Positions 34,001-46,000 of a stretch of DNA of 64,000 bases are shown piece after piece. The notes beneath the pieces are model-generated. The model was not told the DNA's origin and did not search any database. It worked only from the letters and a program-made list of their open reading frames with translations. Origin of the DNA: Plectrocnemia conspersa (lineage: Eukaryota > Arthropoda > Insecta > Trichoptera > Polycentropodidae); contig VTFK01000143.1 of NCBI GenBank assembly GCA_009617715.1, positions 372,001 to 436,000 of the forward strand. The letters are read 5' to 3'. Each line of letters starts with the position of its first letter. The stretch's first letter is position 1. The position numbers and the translations under genes were made by a program.

Positions 34001-37000
34001 TGTTCATTTTAATTTATAACTGGTAATTTAATATAATTTTGTAATATTAATAATTTAATAAAATTTTGTTAACAAATTTTTTTTTATTACAAATGAAAGT
34101 TACAAAATGTATCGTTAATTTTTGAGGTTGTACAAAATTAAACAAATTTATATCAATATTAAAGAATATTATTTATATTAATTGATAACAAACGTTGTTA
34201 TCGATTAATATCGTTCATTATCGATTACAGGAACGGTAATATCGATCAAACGATAAATTTCGTTTATCGTTATCGACCATTATCGATCTAATCGATAATA
34301 TCATTTTTTATCGTTTCGTATCGTTTCGTTCATTATCGATTCGAACATTACGCTCCTTAATTAGAACGCATAAAAACCAACATCCCGCCCAAGTTATAGC
34401 CTAGATACTGCCCGAAATGCACGAAAAAGTGATTGAATATTACATTGAAAGAATTGTCTGCTGTAGAGGGTCCAGAAACGGCCATATAATTGATATTATT
34501 TTTCATAATTGATGAAATACATCAAATGTTCAATTAATAAAAAGAAATCCGAAAATACTATTTTTTTAAAAAAAAGTTTAAAAACTGAAGTTGCTTCAGT
34601 GTTCGCAAAATTCGTGTCCGTAAAAATCCGAGAACTCATTTTTTTGCACACTACTGTGTGTGTCAAGCACACGTGTATGTGTCAAGCCATCTCGAAAATC
34701 AGTTTAAACTTTTGAGATACAGGTGAGCACTTAGCTAAACCTAATCGACAGTCAGGGTTTAAGCAACAGAGCAAATGTTTCAAGAAATCGTAAAGAAAAA
34801 AAATTGTAAAGATATATTAAATTAATTTAAAATAAAATACATATTAAATTAATCTAAAAAAACTTATCTATAGACATAAAATCCAAAATATCTCAAATAG
34901 CTAGAAATGAGTCGGATATAAACAAATCCTAATTTATTTTATATTTTTTGTAGCTTCTTTCTGTATTTAAAATTTCCAAAATTCGTCAGCCCTTCATGAA
35001 TTTCTCAATAATTTGTACACAATGAACTTGTATAGAAATTAAATTATTTTCCTTAAAAAACTTATCTTTCCTTAAATCGTATGAGTGATATTTCGTGTAA
35101 GCAATATTTGTATGAGTAATCGCCTTGTGAACAATAGTCCACGTGAGCATACTTTCTGTAACCATTTGATTTCACTTGCTGTTCTGTCAAGATCTGACTA
35201 AAGTGTCTGAAGGAAGTGATTTAGTACGGATGTATTCTGGCCTATATATCCTTCATAATTCGAGGAAGTCCAACGTTCCTTTCAGTTCTTGAGTATCTGA
35301 CCAATAGCGACTTATTGTATAATACATATTTTATTAAACTGTATCTGCGTAACAGTAATTCGAAGTCGGTAAAATTTGGCAGCATCATCATATGGAATAT
35401 GATGCTTGCTTGAATTTGTTGTTTGTGATGTGATGTTCTGCGGAGATATGCACCGACCTTTTAGTGCCTTCACGTAAAGTCGCATTTTTTTATGCAAATA
35501 TTTTTGAAACCGTTAATAGTTCTTAGATACACAATCGTTTATTTTATGCTGATAAAAAAAACTACAATGGACAGAAATAAATCAGTTATTTTTATAAAAC
35601 CATTTTAGCCAGTCTTTCACAGCTAATTTCGTGGCATTTATCGCAAAATGTGAAATTTTCGTATACAACCAAATCTCACACATAATCGTTATTACAGTAA
35701 TAAAAAAAAATATTTTTTTTGTTCAAGGTCTCTGGCATTCATCATGCGATTTATGAAGCGTATTATAATCAGGTAAATATAATATTGTGAACATTCTGAC
35801 AAACTATATTCTTGAATGAATCTTAACTGTCTTGGAAAACTTTAAAGTGCTCTGTTGATTGTCTTGAGATAATGACGATGGTTTTTTTTCATGCTGGCAA
35901 ATGTAATTCCTTTTTTTAAAATAATTCCAGGCTGACCCCAATGGGACTGGAGTTATCCAAGCGTTGGATGCCGCTAGATTTCTCAAAAAATCTAAACTCA
36001 GCGATGTTATACTCAGCAAAGTGTGGGACCTCTCGGATCCCTCGGGAAAGGGATATTTGGATAAGGTATTACACTTAAATCGTTACATTATTATTATCGT
36101 CGTATGGCAGAAAAAATATTTTTAATTTGAACCAAATTATTATATAAGATAAAAAACGAGATAAATAGTGATAAAAAAGGACGGGCATAAAACGCAATGT
36201 GATAATGACATAGTTATAAAAGGACACGTTTTTTGTCGGACGACGTAGATATTGGTTTGCTATAGTACGTATGCTATTTCAGGGCGGACTTTTCGTCGCT
36301 TTGAAACTCGTCGCCTTGGCTCAATCTGGAAAAGAGATCGCCATGTCGAATATAAACTCGGAAACCCCACCGCCGAAGCTGGTGAGTTGAATATCCGCAC
36401 TGTCGTGCGTAAGTCGCGTCTGAGTCGATTAATTTTATTTTGCAGGGCGAACTTCCAAAAGTACCCCCAACTGTTCCGCCGCCGCCCGCGAGCGACTGGT
36501 CTGTAAAACCTGCTGAAAGGGACAAATACAATCAACTCTTCGAATCCCTGCAACCGTCCAACGGTTTGATACCCGGTAATAAAGTTAAAGGTGTACTGAT
36601 GGAGTCGAAGCTGCCGCTTCCTACTCTCGGCAGAATTTGGGATCTAGCTGATCAGGACAAGGACGGAATGCTCGATAGGCACGAATTTATTGTGGTATGG
36701 ATGGAAGTTTTAAAAGATTTTTTATATGAAAGATTATCGTCGATACAATGATGTATTCGATTAAATTTGACAGGCTATGCATCTTGTGTATAAGGCGTTG
36801 GAAAAGCACGCAATACCGGCGGTGCTGCCTCCCGAACTGAGACCTCAACCGATGTCCGCTCTGCCGGTTCGTCCACCGTCTAGACCGCCTTCACGGCCGT
36901 CGTCTCCGTCTCCGATGCGTCCGCCTCCACCGTTAATTCAGCCTTTAACTGCTCTTCCTTCCAAACCGACTGTACCGATGAACGGCAACGTCTCTCAGGC

Positions 37001-40000
37001 TCCTTTAATACCGGGATTGTCCGGACCGACTACGAATATTATCGACGTTCAGGTAAGCAATTCTTTTAATTGATAATATAAGAACTATTAAACAAATTAA
37101 CATACTATTTCGCACAGCCGATCGCCGCTATCAAACCTTGGGTGGTAACTCCAGCAGAAAAACAACAATATGACGTTCTTTTCATAAAAGCCGACGTCGA
37201 TATGGATGGATTTGTATCCGGAATGGAAATCAAAGATACGTTTTTGCAATCTGGACTACCGCAACCGTGTTTAGCCCACGTATGGTCAGTATTTTACAAC
37301 TCAAATCGAGCAGGATTGAACACAAACTACGTACTTTTATTAACATACATACAGTAAAGATATATTGATATAGATAGTGTAAAAAAATATTAGTGAGAAT
37401 TTACCATATATTTTTTAAATATAAACAAATCTTTAATTCATTCTTCAGGAGTCTTTGCGACTGGGATAGTAGCGGTAAATTATCTTGCGATCAATTCGCA
37501 CTAGCAATGTGGATGGTTCAGCGCAAACTGCGAGGAATCGAGCCACCGCACGCTTTAACTCCAGAAATGATTCCACCGTCAGCGAGAGGAGGCAACAGTC
37601 AACCGGTGAAAGAAAAGGTGCAGTCGACTATTCTAGAACCCTCTTATTTTCGCAATTTTATAAAAGCATCTAAAAAACGTCCAAAATATTGCTGTAATCG
37701 CAAACATTGTCAGATAGTCATTGAAATGAAGTTTGTAAGGTTCCAAAATATTTATGTGCACGATTCCCAGCAGTTCATTTCTGTGCCAGCAGCTAAAATA
37801 GTGACAAAAATATAATACACATAAAATAAGTTCTTAGTATCTTATGTATTACCTATATATATTAACATCGTCTCTATTTACATATTTAATAACTATCTCT
37901 CCGCTCAATGTTACGGATATTTTATCATCAACATTTTTGTAAAAAAGCTTAGTCTCATTTGTACCAATCTTCCATACGACCATTGCGTTATACAATATTT
38001 TACTAGAATGTTTATTTTAATATTAGACTAAAAAAGTGTAGAATATATGTTATTGTGAATGTGTTTTACGAGTAAAGTTATATTTTCACTAGTATAAATA
38101 TAATTTCATTAACTCAGTTAAAATGTATCAAACAATTGATTTAATTTCACTGCTCAGTACATGTAAAACTGTATTTGTTCACAAACTAATGAACAGAAAC
38201 AGAATTGTGACGTCATGTCGTTTGACAAAATACTACAATTTATAAAATAAATTAAACGAAACCCAAACCTAGTTAAATGAAAGTTCAAAAACTTAAGTTA
38301 ACCCTTTGATCTGTATCACCATACACGTACGGTGGTCGATCTTTCCTTATTTTTGAAGTTTCCCAGATAGTTATATATTTACTAATAGAAAACATATTTA
38401 TTGTAAATGATTTACAGAAAATTATACCAATAAATTAAAGAGTACGAAATAAATGAACATAACAAATAATATTTAATGTTAATTATATACAAAATATTGA
38501 GAGCCTCTGAATTAATATAAAAAATATGTAAAATAAATTAACTAAATTTTATAATAAAAACATACTAATACAAAAAAGTAGTAAAATAAATCAAAGCACT
38601 AAAACGTTGAGAATCGCTGATTTTTTCTATAATATACTATAAATGCAATATATACAAATAAATAAATAAATAAATAACAAGTAATTATTGAAAAATACGT
38701 CAAATTTACTCACTCCATGTTTGGTTAATTTGTTTAGGTTAGGTTTTGGTTTGAACAGCAAATGGACATTTTGCAACTGTCAAATGGAGTTTCATAAATA
38801 TTTTAGAGCAACATATAATTTCACTAGCACCTAGCAGTTAAATACTATATAAAATGTATTTAAATATTATTTCTCTTAAATGACAGCGAAAATATAATTT
38901 CACTGATAATACACATTCACTAACATATATAATTATACCCAGGACAGACGTTTTTTATAATATCTCCTTTGTGCGCATAAAGAAATATGTTATTTGGAAT
39001 ATTTTTTGAGAATTTTGTTATATTAGTTTCCTTTAGCTCTTTCTTCTACGGAACAGTTTTCCTGAAAAAAAAAAACATTCACATAACGTATACCTATTTT
39101 GTATATGATGTAACTAACCTTACACTTTGTTATTATGATATGATTCTTAGTTTTTACATTGAATCTAATAAAATTCGGCGCTCGTTTTGATTTACATGGC
39201 AATTCATATTTATAATCTATTAAATATGAATATTAGTATTTATTTCATAGATATATATATATATATACGGAAATATTCATTACTTTTAAGTCTATCTTTG
39301 ATTTTAATCATGCATATTCCAATCTTATTTTTAAGTCCTTCTTCATCGCATGAATTGCATTGAGTCCATTTTGACCATTTAATATAATAAGAAAATTTGT
39401 CATTGACGCGAGTCTCATTGCGACTCGCATGGATCTTGATAATGTTATCTTCGTATGTTATCTATATTTATGAAAATCTAATAAATCATAAAATCAAACA
39501 ATACACACTCGCAAGTTTCACACCTTTGTTGTATTTTCCTCCACATAGCACGTTTCCAAAATGATGGGATCGCCTATGGAAAATCCCATCGAACAATAAT
39601 ATATCCCATTGTGCCCATTCTCAATTCGATAAATATTCATGTTACCGTTCTCAATCTCTGCGTTCTTCGTTTGTTTTGCATTGATACGTATTTGTGATAT
39701 ATCCTTAAAGTTAAATCAAAATGATATTCAGATTGTAGTTTAATTGTTTTTAACTAACCTTTTTAAACGACCATTTGATGCTCTCGGTCGCGTTTGGCCT
39801 ATTACATAATTGACAAGGTAATGAAACCGAATGACCTTCAAGTGCCATGAAATATCTCGGTATAACTCGATTTATTCCTTTGCGTGTGTTGTAATATGCC
39901 TCTAAGCAATCATTGTAGTTTTTCCAACGTTCTCTTGACTCTTTGGATGCATATGCTGCTGTATTAAATACATATATGTATAATTAAGCTAGTAATTATT

Positions 40001-43000
40001 TTTGTGGAACTATCTTACCATTGATCAAGATTATAAAGAAAATTGTCAGCTTCATTGTTCAAAAATAACAAAAGGTGACAATTGAAAGTTAGTTTATTTT
40101 TGAATATTCAGCAGGAAATATCTCTTGGTCCACAAGCGACGCCTGAGATGGAAGCTTTAGCAAGAGATATGGAGCAGTTGGCGATAGAGCGATTGTCTTT
40201 GGAATCTGAAGTTCATTCTAAAGAGCAGAGCATCAAAGTCAAAAACAGCGAAGCGAACAGTTTGCAAGTAAGTCCAGAAGTTAAAATTTAATATTTTGTA
40301 AGCAGAATTATTTCAGAATCTTCGATTAATTTTAGAGCGAGCTAGACACGTTAGCGGCTACATTAAAACAATTAGAAAATCAAAAAGGGGAAGCGCAGAA
40401 GAGATTGAATGAGTTACAGGCGCAAGTGGAAAAACTTCGCGTACAAGCTAACGCGCAAGAAGGTGTAGTAAAGACCGCTGAATCGGAGACTAATTCCAGA
40501 CGAGAGGCTGTGCAGAGCTTGAAGAAGCAGGAGCAACAACTCGATGAGGAGCTCAAGCAGCAAAATTCAAAGATCGATTCGTTAAACGACGAGTTGCAAC
40601 ATTCTGTGCTTGCCATTAGTCAAGTATGCGACAGAAATAGCTTAAATTTGCTTCGAAAAATTCTCATATAATTAATGTTTCGTTTCGTTTCGTTTTAGGC
40701 CAATGTAAAAATTACTCATTTGGAAGAGCAGGAAAAGCAAGCAAATGAGGCTGCGACAGCTATGGAACAAGCTCTCGCAGGCGGCTCTGCACCTTCACAA
40801 CAACATCTATCTCTTTCGGCTCCTCTTTCGCCTACTCGTCTTAACCGCATGGTGCAGGGTTCCACGCCGGATAATTTGGTACAATATTTGCATTATATAT
40901 TGTTTACATTTAACTAATGTTGAAATATCGATTTTATAATGACACAAAAATGTAATTAAATACAAGTAATTTTTATAAATATAAGTATATGTTTTGTGAC
41001 AATGATTGACTATCCATCACTTGTGTATCTTTGGATCTTTTTTATATATCAAGATTTAAATGACACTTGTAATTTATAAAATCTTATCAGGTTGTTCCAT
41101 TAGTCTTTGTGGTTTTTATCCTACATTTGCAAAAATGTATAACTATAAATTAACGATAATTTCACTATTCTTTTGTGTTTGTTAACGGTAGTCGTATCAA
41201 TGATGCTACCTATATAGTAATGGGATTTTTTGTTTCGATATTTTCAACCTTAAATCAACAATGGTAATGGAGATAAAATAATCTCAGTTAAGCAATATTA
41301 TGCTTTGAGTTTCAACTTGGTCATAATGTGACAATAGCAGTTCAAAACATCTGTAATGCAATGGGCAGGGATGCCATTAAATTTAGAGAACCCAGCCCTT
41401 AAGGATTGTTAGTGAGGATATTAGGGCTGCCATCAAAACAGGTCTGAGATAACGATACAGAGCTAGCACAAAAGCTCAACGTGTCGACTACATCAGTTCA
41501 CAGACATTTAAAAAATTAGGAAATAGACTATGAAGAGGGGTCGATTAAAATTATTGTGTCTTATGTCACTATTTATTTATTACAATCTACATAACAGTGA
41601 TACCTGGCGACGTCGTACGTTTTTATAATCTGACTGTTTTGACCCTAACGCATTATCTTTCGGCAACCTTATCATGTCCTAGTATCCTAACATATTACAT
41701 ATAAATGTATTTTTTCAGGATAAATCTGACAATTTTGGCAATTTTAATGGAACTAAAAGCACAAATGAATTCGCATCAGATCCGTTCAAGGATGATCCAT
41801 TTGCTAGCAAAGACACGTCCAACGATCCGTTTGCAGCGCCATTCCCAACAAATAATAAATCGAGTGTGAGTTTTCCAAATATGCGTATTGGTAATAAAAA
41901 ATAGCTTTAAGTAAAATTATAATTTTTTTCTGATTACAGGGAGGATTTACTTCCGATCCGTTTGCGAGTAACTTCGGAGGCTCAACACCCGATCCGTTTG
42001 GCGGAGATGCTTTTGACAATCCCAAAGACAATAAATCTAAGATAGACGATGTAAAATCTATATTGAATAGTTTAACGTGTTTAATTTTTCACAACATTTT
42101 AATATATTTTTCTTTATAGAGTAAGGATCCTTTCGGATGCGATCCGTTTGCTATTTTGCATGCGCCTACTCGGGACGGCTCGTCGCCGACGCCGTCTCTG
42201 CCGCCTAAGAAACACAAACAACCGCCGCCGAGGCCAGCGCCTCCTCGTCCTCAACAGCCAGCATCGGCTAATTTTAACGCTGATTTTTCCAACTTTAAGG
42301 TATGCATCTTAATACGTTATGTGCAAATAACATAGTGTACTTTTGTATATGTTTTGAAAGTACAAAGCGAGCATGAAATGTAAGGTTGTGTGAAACGTCC
42401 TTATGAATTTGGAATATTAACTGCTTTTATTTTTCCCTTAAATGAAGTTGCTTTGCTTTATTTGAAAAACTAAAGCAATTCAAATTCTATATTTTTACAA
42501 GTTTATTATTATTTTTTTCATGTATATATTAATGTATATTTAAAAATTATGCATGCTAAGAATTTAAGTAGCTAATTGCTTATATTTCATAATGGTGTTT
42601 TTTTTTTTTTTTTTGCTTCACAAATTAGATATTTTGATGAACCTGTTTAACATAATTTTTTTTAATATTTCGATTTTAATTTTTATTAAAGATTATTTAA
42701 TTAAATTTCAGTAAGTAATACTATTGAGCAAATCATATCCATTTATTGTAAAGAGTACGTTTGGCGTGAAACTATAATAGTTTGTTCTATAGTCCTTTAT
42801 TTATAAAGTATAGTAAAAAATCATAAATTTGTAGAAGTTCCGTTTCTAATAGTTAGTTGCTTTGAAATTTATTTATATTGATTAATCTTCTGCAATATAA
42901 AGATCCGCCTACACAACGGGCAAATTCTAAAGCTTTTATGTAGATTGTTCAGTGCATTTTTTTTACCTATCTTTATCACAATCAAGTAAGCAAGCAATTG

Positions 43001-46000
43001 CACATGCACCTTCAGGACAAGCAAATAAAATCAGAACAATTAACTCAATGTTTTCAAACTATTTTTCTTAAAATAACCAAGATTCTCCAAATGAATGCTT
43101 CCTTTGTATTCTTTAAATAATTTTGCAACTTTCAACAGAAAAATATATCAATTATTTTATTGTATAAGTATAAATTTAAGTACTTATTTATTAATAAATA
43201 CCATAATATTGAAGCTATATAATGTAATGAAGATTTTTTAAATAAAATTTAAGACATGAAAATGCTCCTAGAAATGAATTTACAAGACACTTTTACAAAG
43301 TTAATCTTAATCCTTTGGTTGCCGAACCTTTTGGGATTACCATCTAAATATCGATGTAATACATAGTAATAAATAATGTTATTTGTCCTAAAGCGAATAT
43401 CTTCAGGCTCATTAAAAATGTATCTGATTCATTATTCAATGATGTGTCTGATCAAAGTAGCAAAAGCCGATATATTGTATTTCGGCAACCAACCGGTTAA
43501 AGTGCGTGAATACTTTTCTTGAGCATATTATTTAATATTTTTTGTTTTTATTTTTTTCAGATTTATTTATTTTTTATCCCCTCCCCAACGTTTTTTTATG
43601 CATTTTCTTTAGGTTTTGCCGTTGGCTGCTGTGCACTTATTTTCCTTTATATGTTCGTCTGCAAGTATTGTTTATTAAGTATTTTATTATTATTTTGTAG
43701 TAACTTTGTTTCTAGATTTTAAAAATTAATAGAATGAAACCAATTACGTTTGAATATAATTTTGTAATGTTCTTCAACACGACAACTATAAAATACGATC
43801 GCTTTTGTCAGTAGATTTATTATATTCAATAATTTAAAAAAAAAATTGTTAATATATTCTAATATTCTATGATGCATGATTAAAATGGTTTTATATTTAA
43901 AAAATAAAATAAATTTGATATTATAATTATTGCATGTTATCAAAGGGGGGGAAAGTTTTGATGGAGCTTTGTTGTAGATTTACGATGTATATTATGTTTA
44001 TTCGAGGGTAGATTGAAAACTATATAAATATGATTTTTACATTATTTTTCAATATAAATATCTTTTAAGTCATTTAATGTTGTAATGCTTAATTCTAGTC
44101 TTCAAAGTATACCATTACGGCTTGTGGATGAAAATAGTTGCCTTTCCATGTGTTGTTTAAGGATCGGAAATAAATTAAGTATGATAGAGTTAGATCTGAT
44201 GAATAAGGGAGATGAGGTATCAATTCAGTGTAGTTACTGATGTTTGTGCTATAGAGATCTTGATGGAACAGCGCATCTATCATGCTTTCTTTTTATTTTT
44301 TCACTAAGTTGTTGCAAATGTCTTATTATGGATTCATTATTACTTTTTGTAAAGTGATAATAAATCTTTTACTTTGATTCAAGCTGATAATTCAATAGCC
44401 TCTTATTATTTCTCGAACTTTGATTCGCCGATCTGCCGTGACCATATTGTGAATCAAGCAGCTGCAGACCTTACACTACTAAAATCATATTTGCTGTTTG
44501 TTTAATCAGCTGCTCATTTGTGTATTCGATAAAGTCAATGCACTCTACTTTAAAAAAATACACTAATGCTAGTTCACATAACCTCACAAAAAATAAATGT
44601 GCGTCTAGTGCTGCCCTTTCTGCAGGGCTGGATTATGTGCTTAGGGCGCCATAGTTTTTCAGAAGTGTTGAGGTCAGTTATCCCTTGCTGGTAATGATTT
44701 TTTGTAATACTCATGAAAAATTTATAAAATTATGTTTTATATATACGATCATCATTTAACACTTTCAATTTAAGAACCACACTACACGAACGGTTGTTCC
44801 ATGGCGAAAATGACGCCCCAAAGCGAGTGCCGCTCGGGGCGGTCTGCAACCCCCCTTCTAGCTTTAAAAAGAGCATTACAAATAATTGATTATATTATAT
44901 CATATATTTTATGGTACCTCCCCTATCCACACAAAATTAGAGTGAGACATCGATTATTCGATTTATTTGCCTGATTTTCAACTATTATATATGAATATTC
45001 GGAAAATATTCACTATAATATCTCAAATGAAATTTGAAAAAATCGTAAAATGAAACAATTTGTGTACTTGAGAAACACAGGATTTCTCTTAATATACCCG
45101 AGTGACTAATGCCGTTCCAAAATCCATGGTCCTATATGCGCCTTTATTTTGTTTTGAAATGCGAGACAATTTTTACACCTTCGAAAAACATTTGTGAATA
45201 GAATGTTTATCGGCGGTGTCTACTATGATCGAAATTTGCAGAATTCGTCTGTTGAATGATTCAAAATGTTGGTTAGGCTCACCCTTTATTATCGTTCAAC
45301 GCTTATCAAAAAACAGGTGTGCGTCGCAAATTTTTGTGAAGTTCCTATTACGTTTTTGTATTTTTTGATTCAAGCCGTGAACTTTTATCAGTTCAATAAT
45401 TCGATCGTGATTAATTTTCTAGTTTAATTTATATACAAATCTGCACAAAAACACGCCAATACGGATTTGATCTTTATGTATATCAAATTCGTTCCAAACA
45501 TTATTAGCTAATGTATATACAATAAATTTGATAAAATTATCAATTTTGCTGAAATAACTTCCCTGATCAAAAGATATGAAAAATTAGGCTTAAAGGTGCA
45601 TATGATCTCTAAAGACTTAATCTGTCCCTGCTTCTCTGTATAGGGGCCCAAAGTTTTCAATCTCCTCTCATACATATATAATTGTTTTGAATTGTATATT
45701 TTTTTAAATGTACATAAGTTATCGAAATTGATTTTGTCCGTAACAAATGAAAAGATTTTTTTCAATTTTTTCCCTAAAATATTGAAGTTTCTTCTGGTAT
45801 TATTCCAAATATTAAATAATTTTATAATCAAGCTTCATTCGTTACTTTGTAAATTACTCAAGAAAAAATGATTTTTAATAAAAAATATGAAATAGAACGA
45901 TAAATATTTTTTTTATATGTAGTTGGACGTAATCATTGTTGTGTGTATATCTAGAAGCAAAGTGATTCTACATTTAATCCACATGTATTATTTTTTCTCT

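Noticed and set aside
37621..37815. Continuation of the Eps15 exon 8 frame past 37617 into a 140-residue plus-strand frame
   Set aside because: The residues lose all EH/Eps15 character after a perfect GTGCAG-type donor and the same DNA encodes the conserved C-terminus of the FAM187A-like gene on the other strand.
43519..43722. Hydrophobic plus-strand frame in Eps15 intron 14 resembling a membrane protein
   Set aside because: T-rich DNA always reads as Phe/Leu/Ile; no splice context and no conserved pattern.
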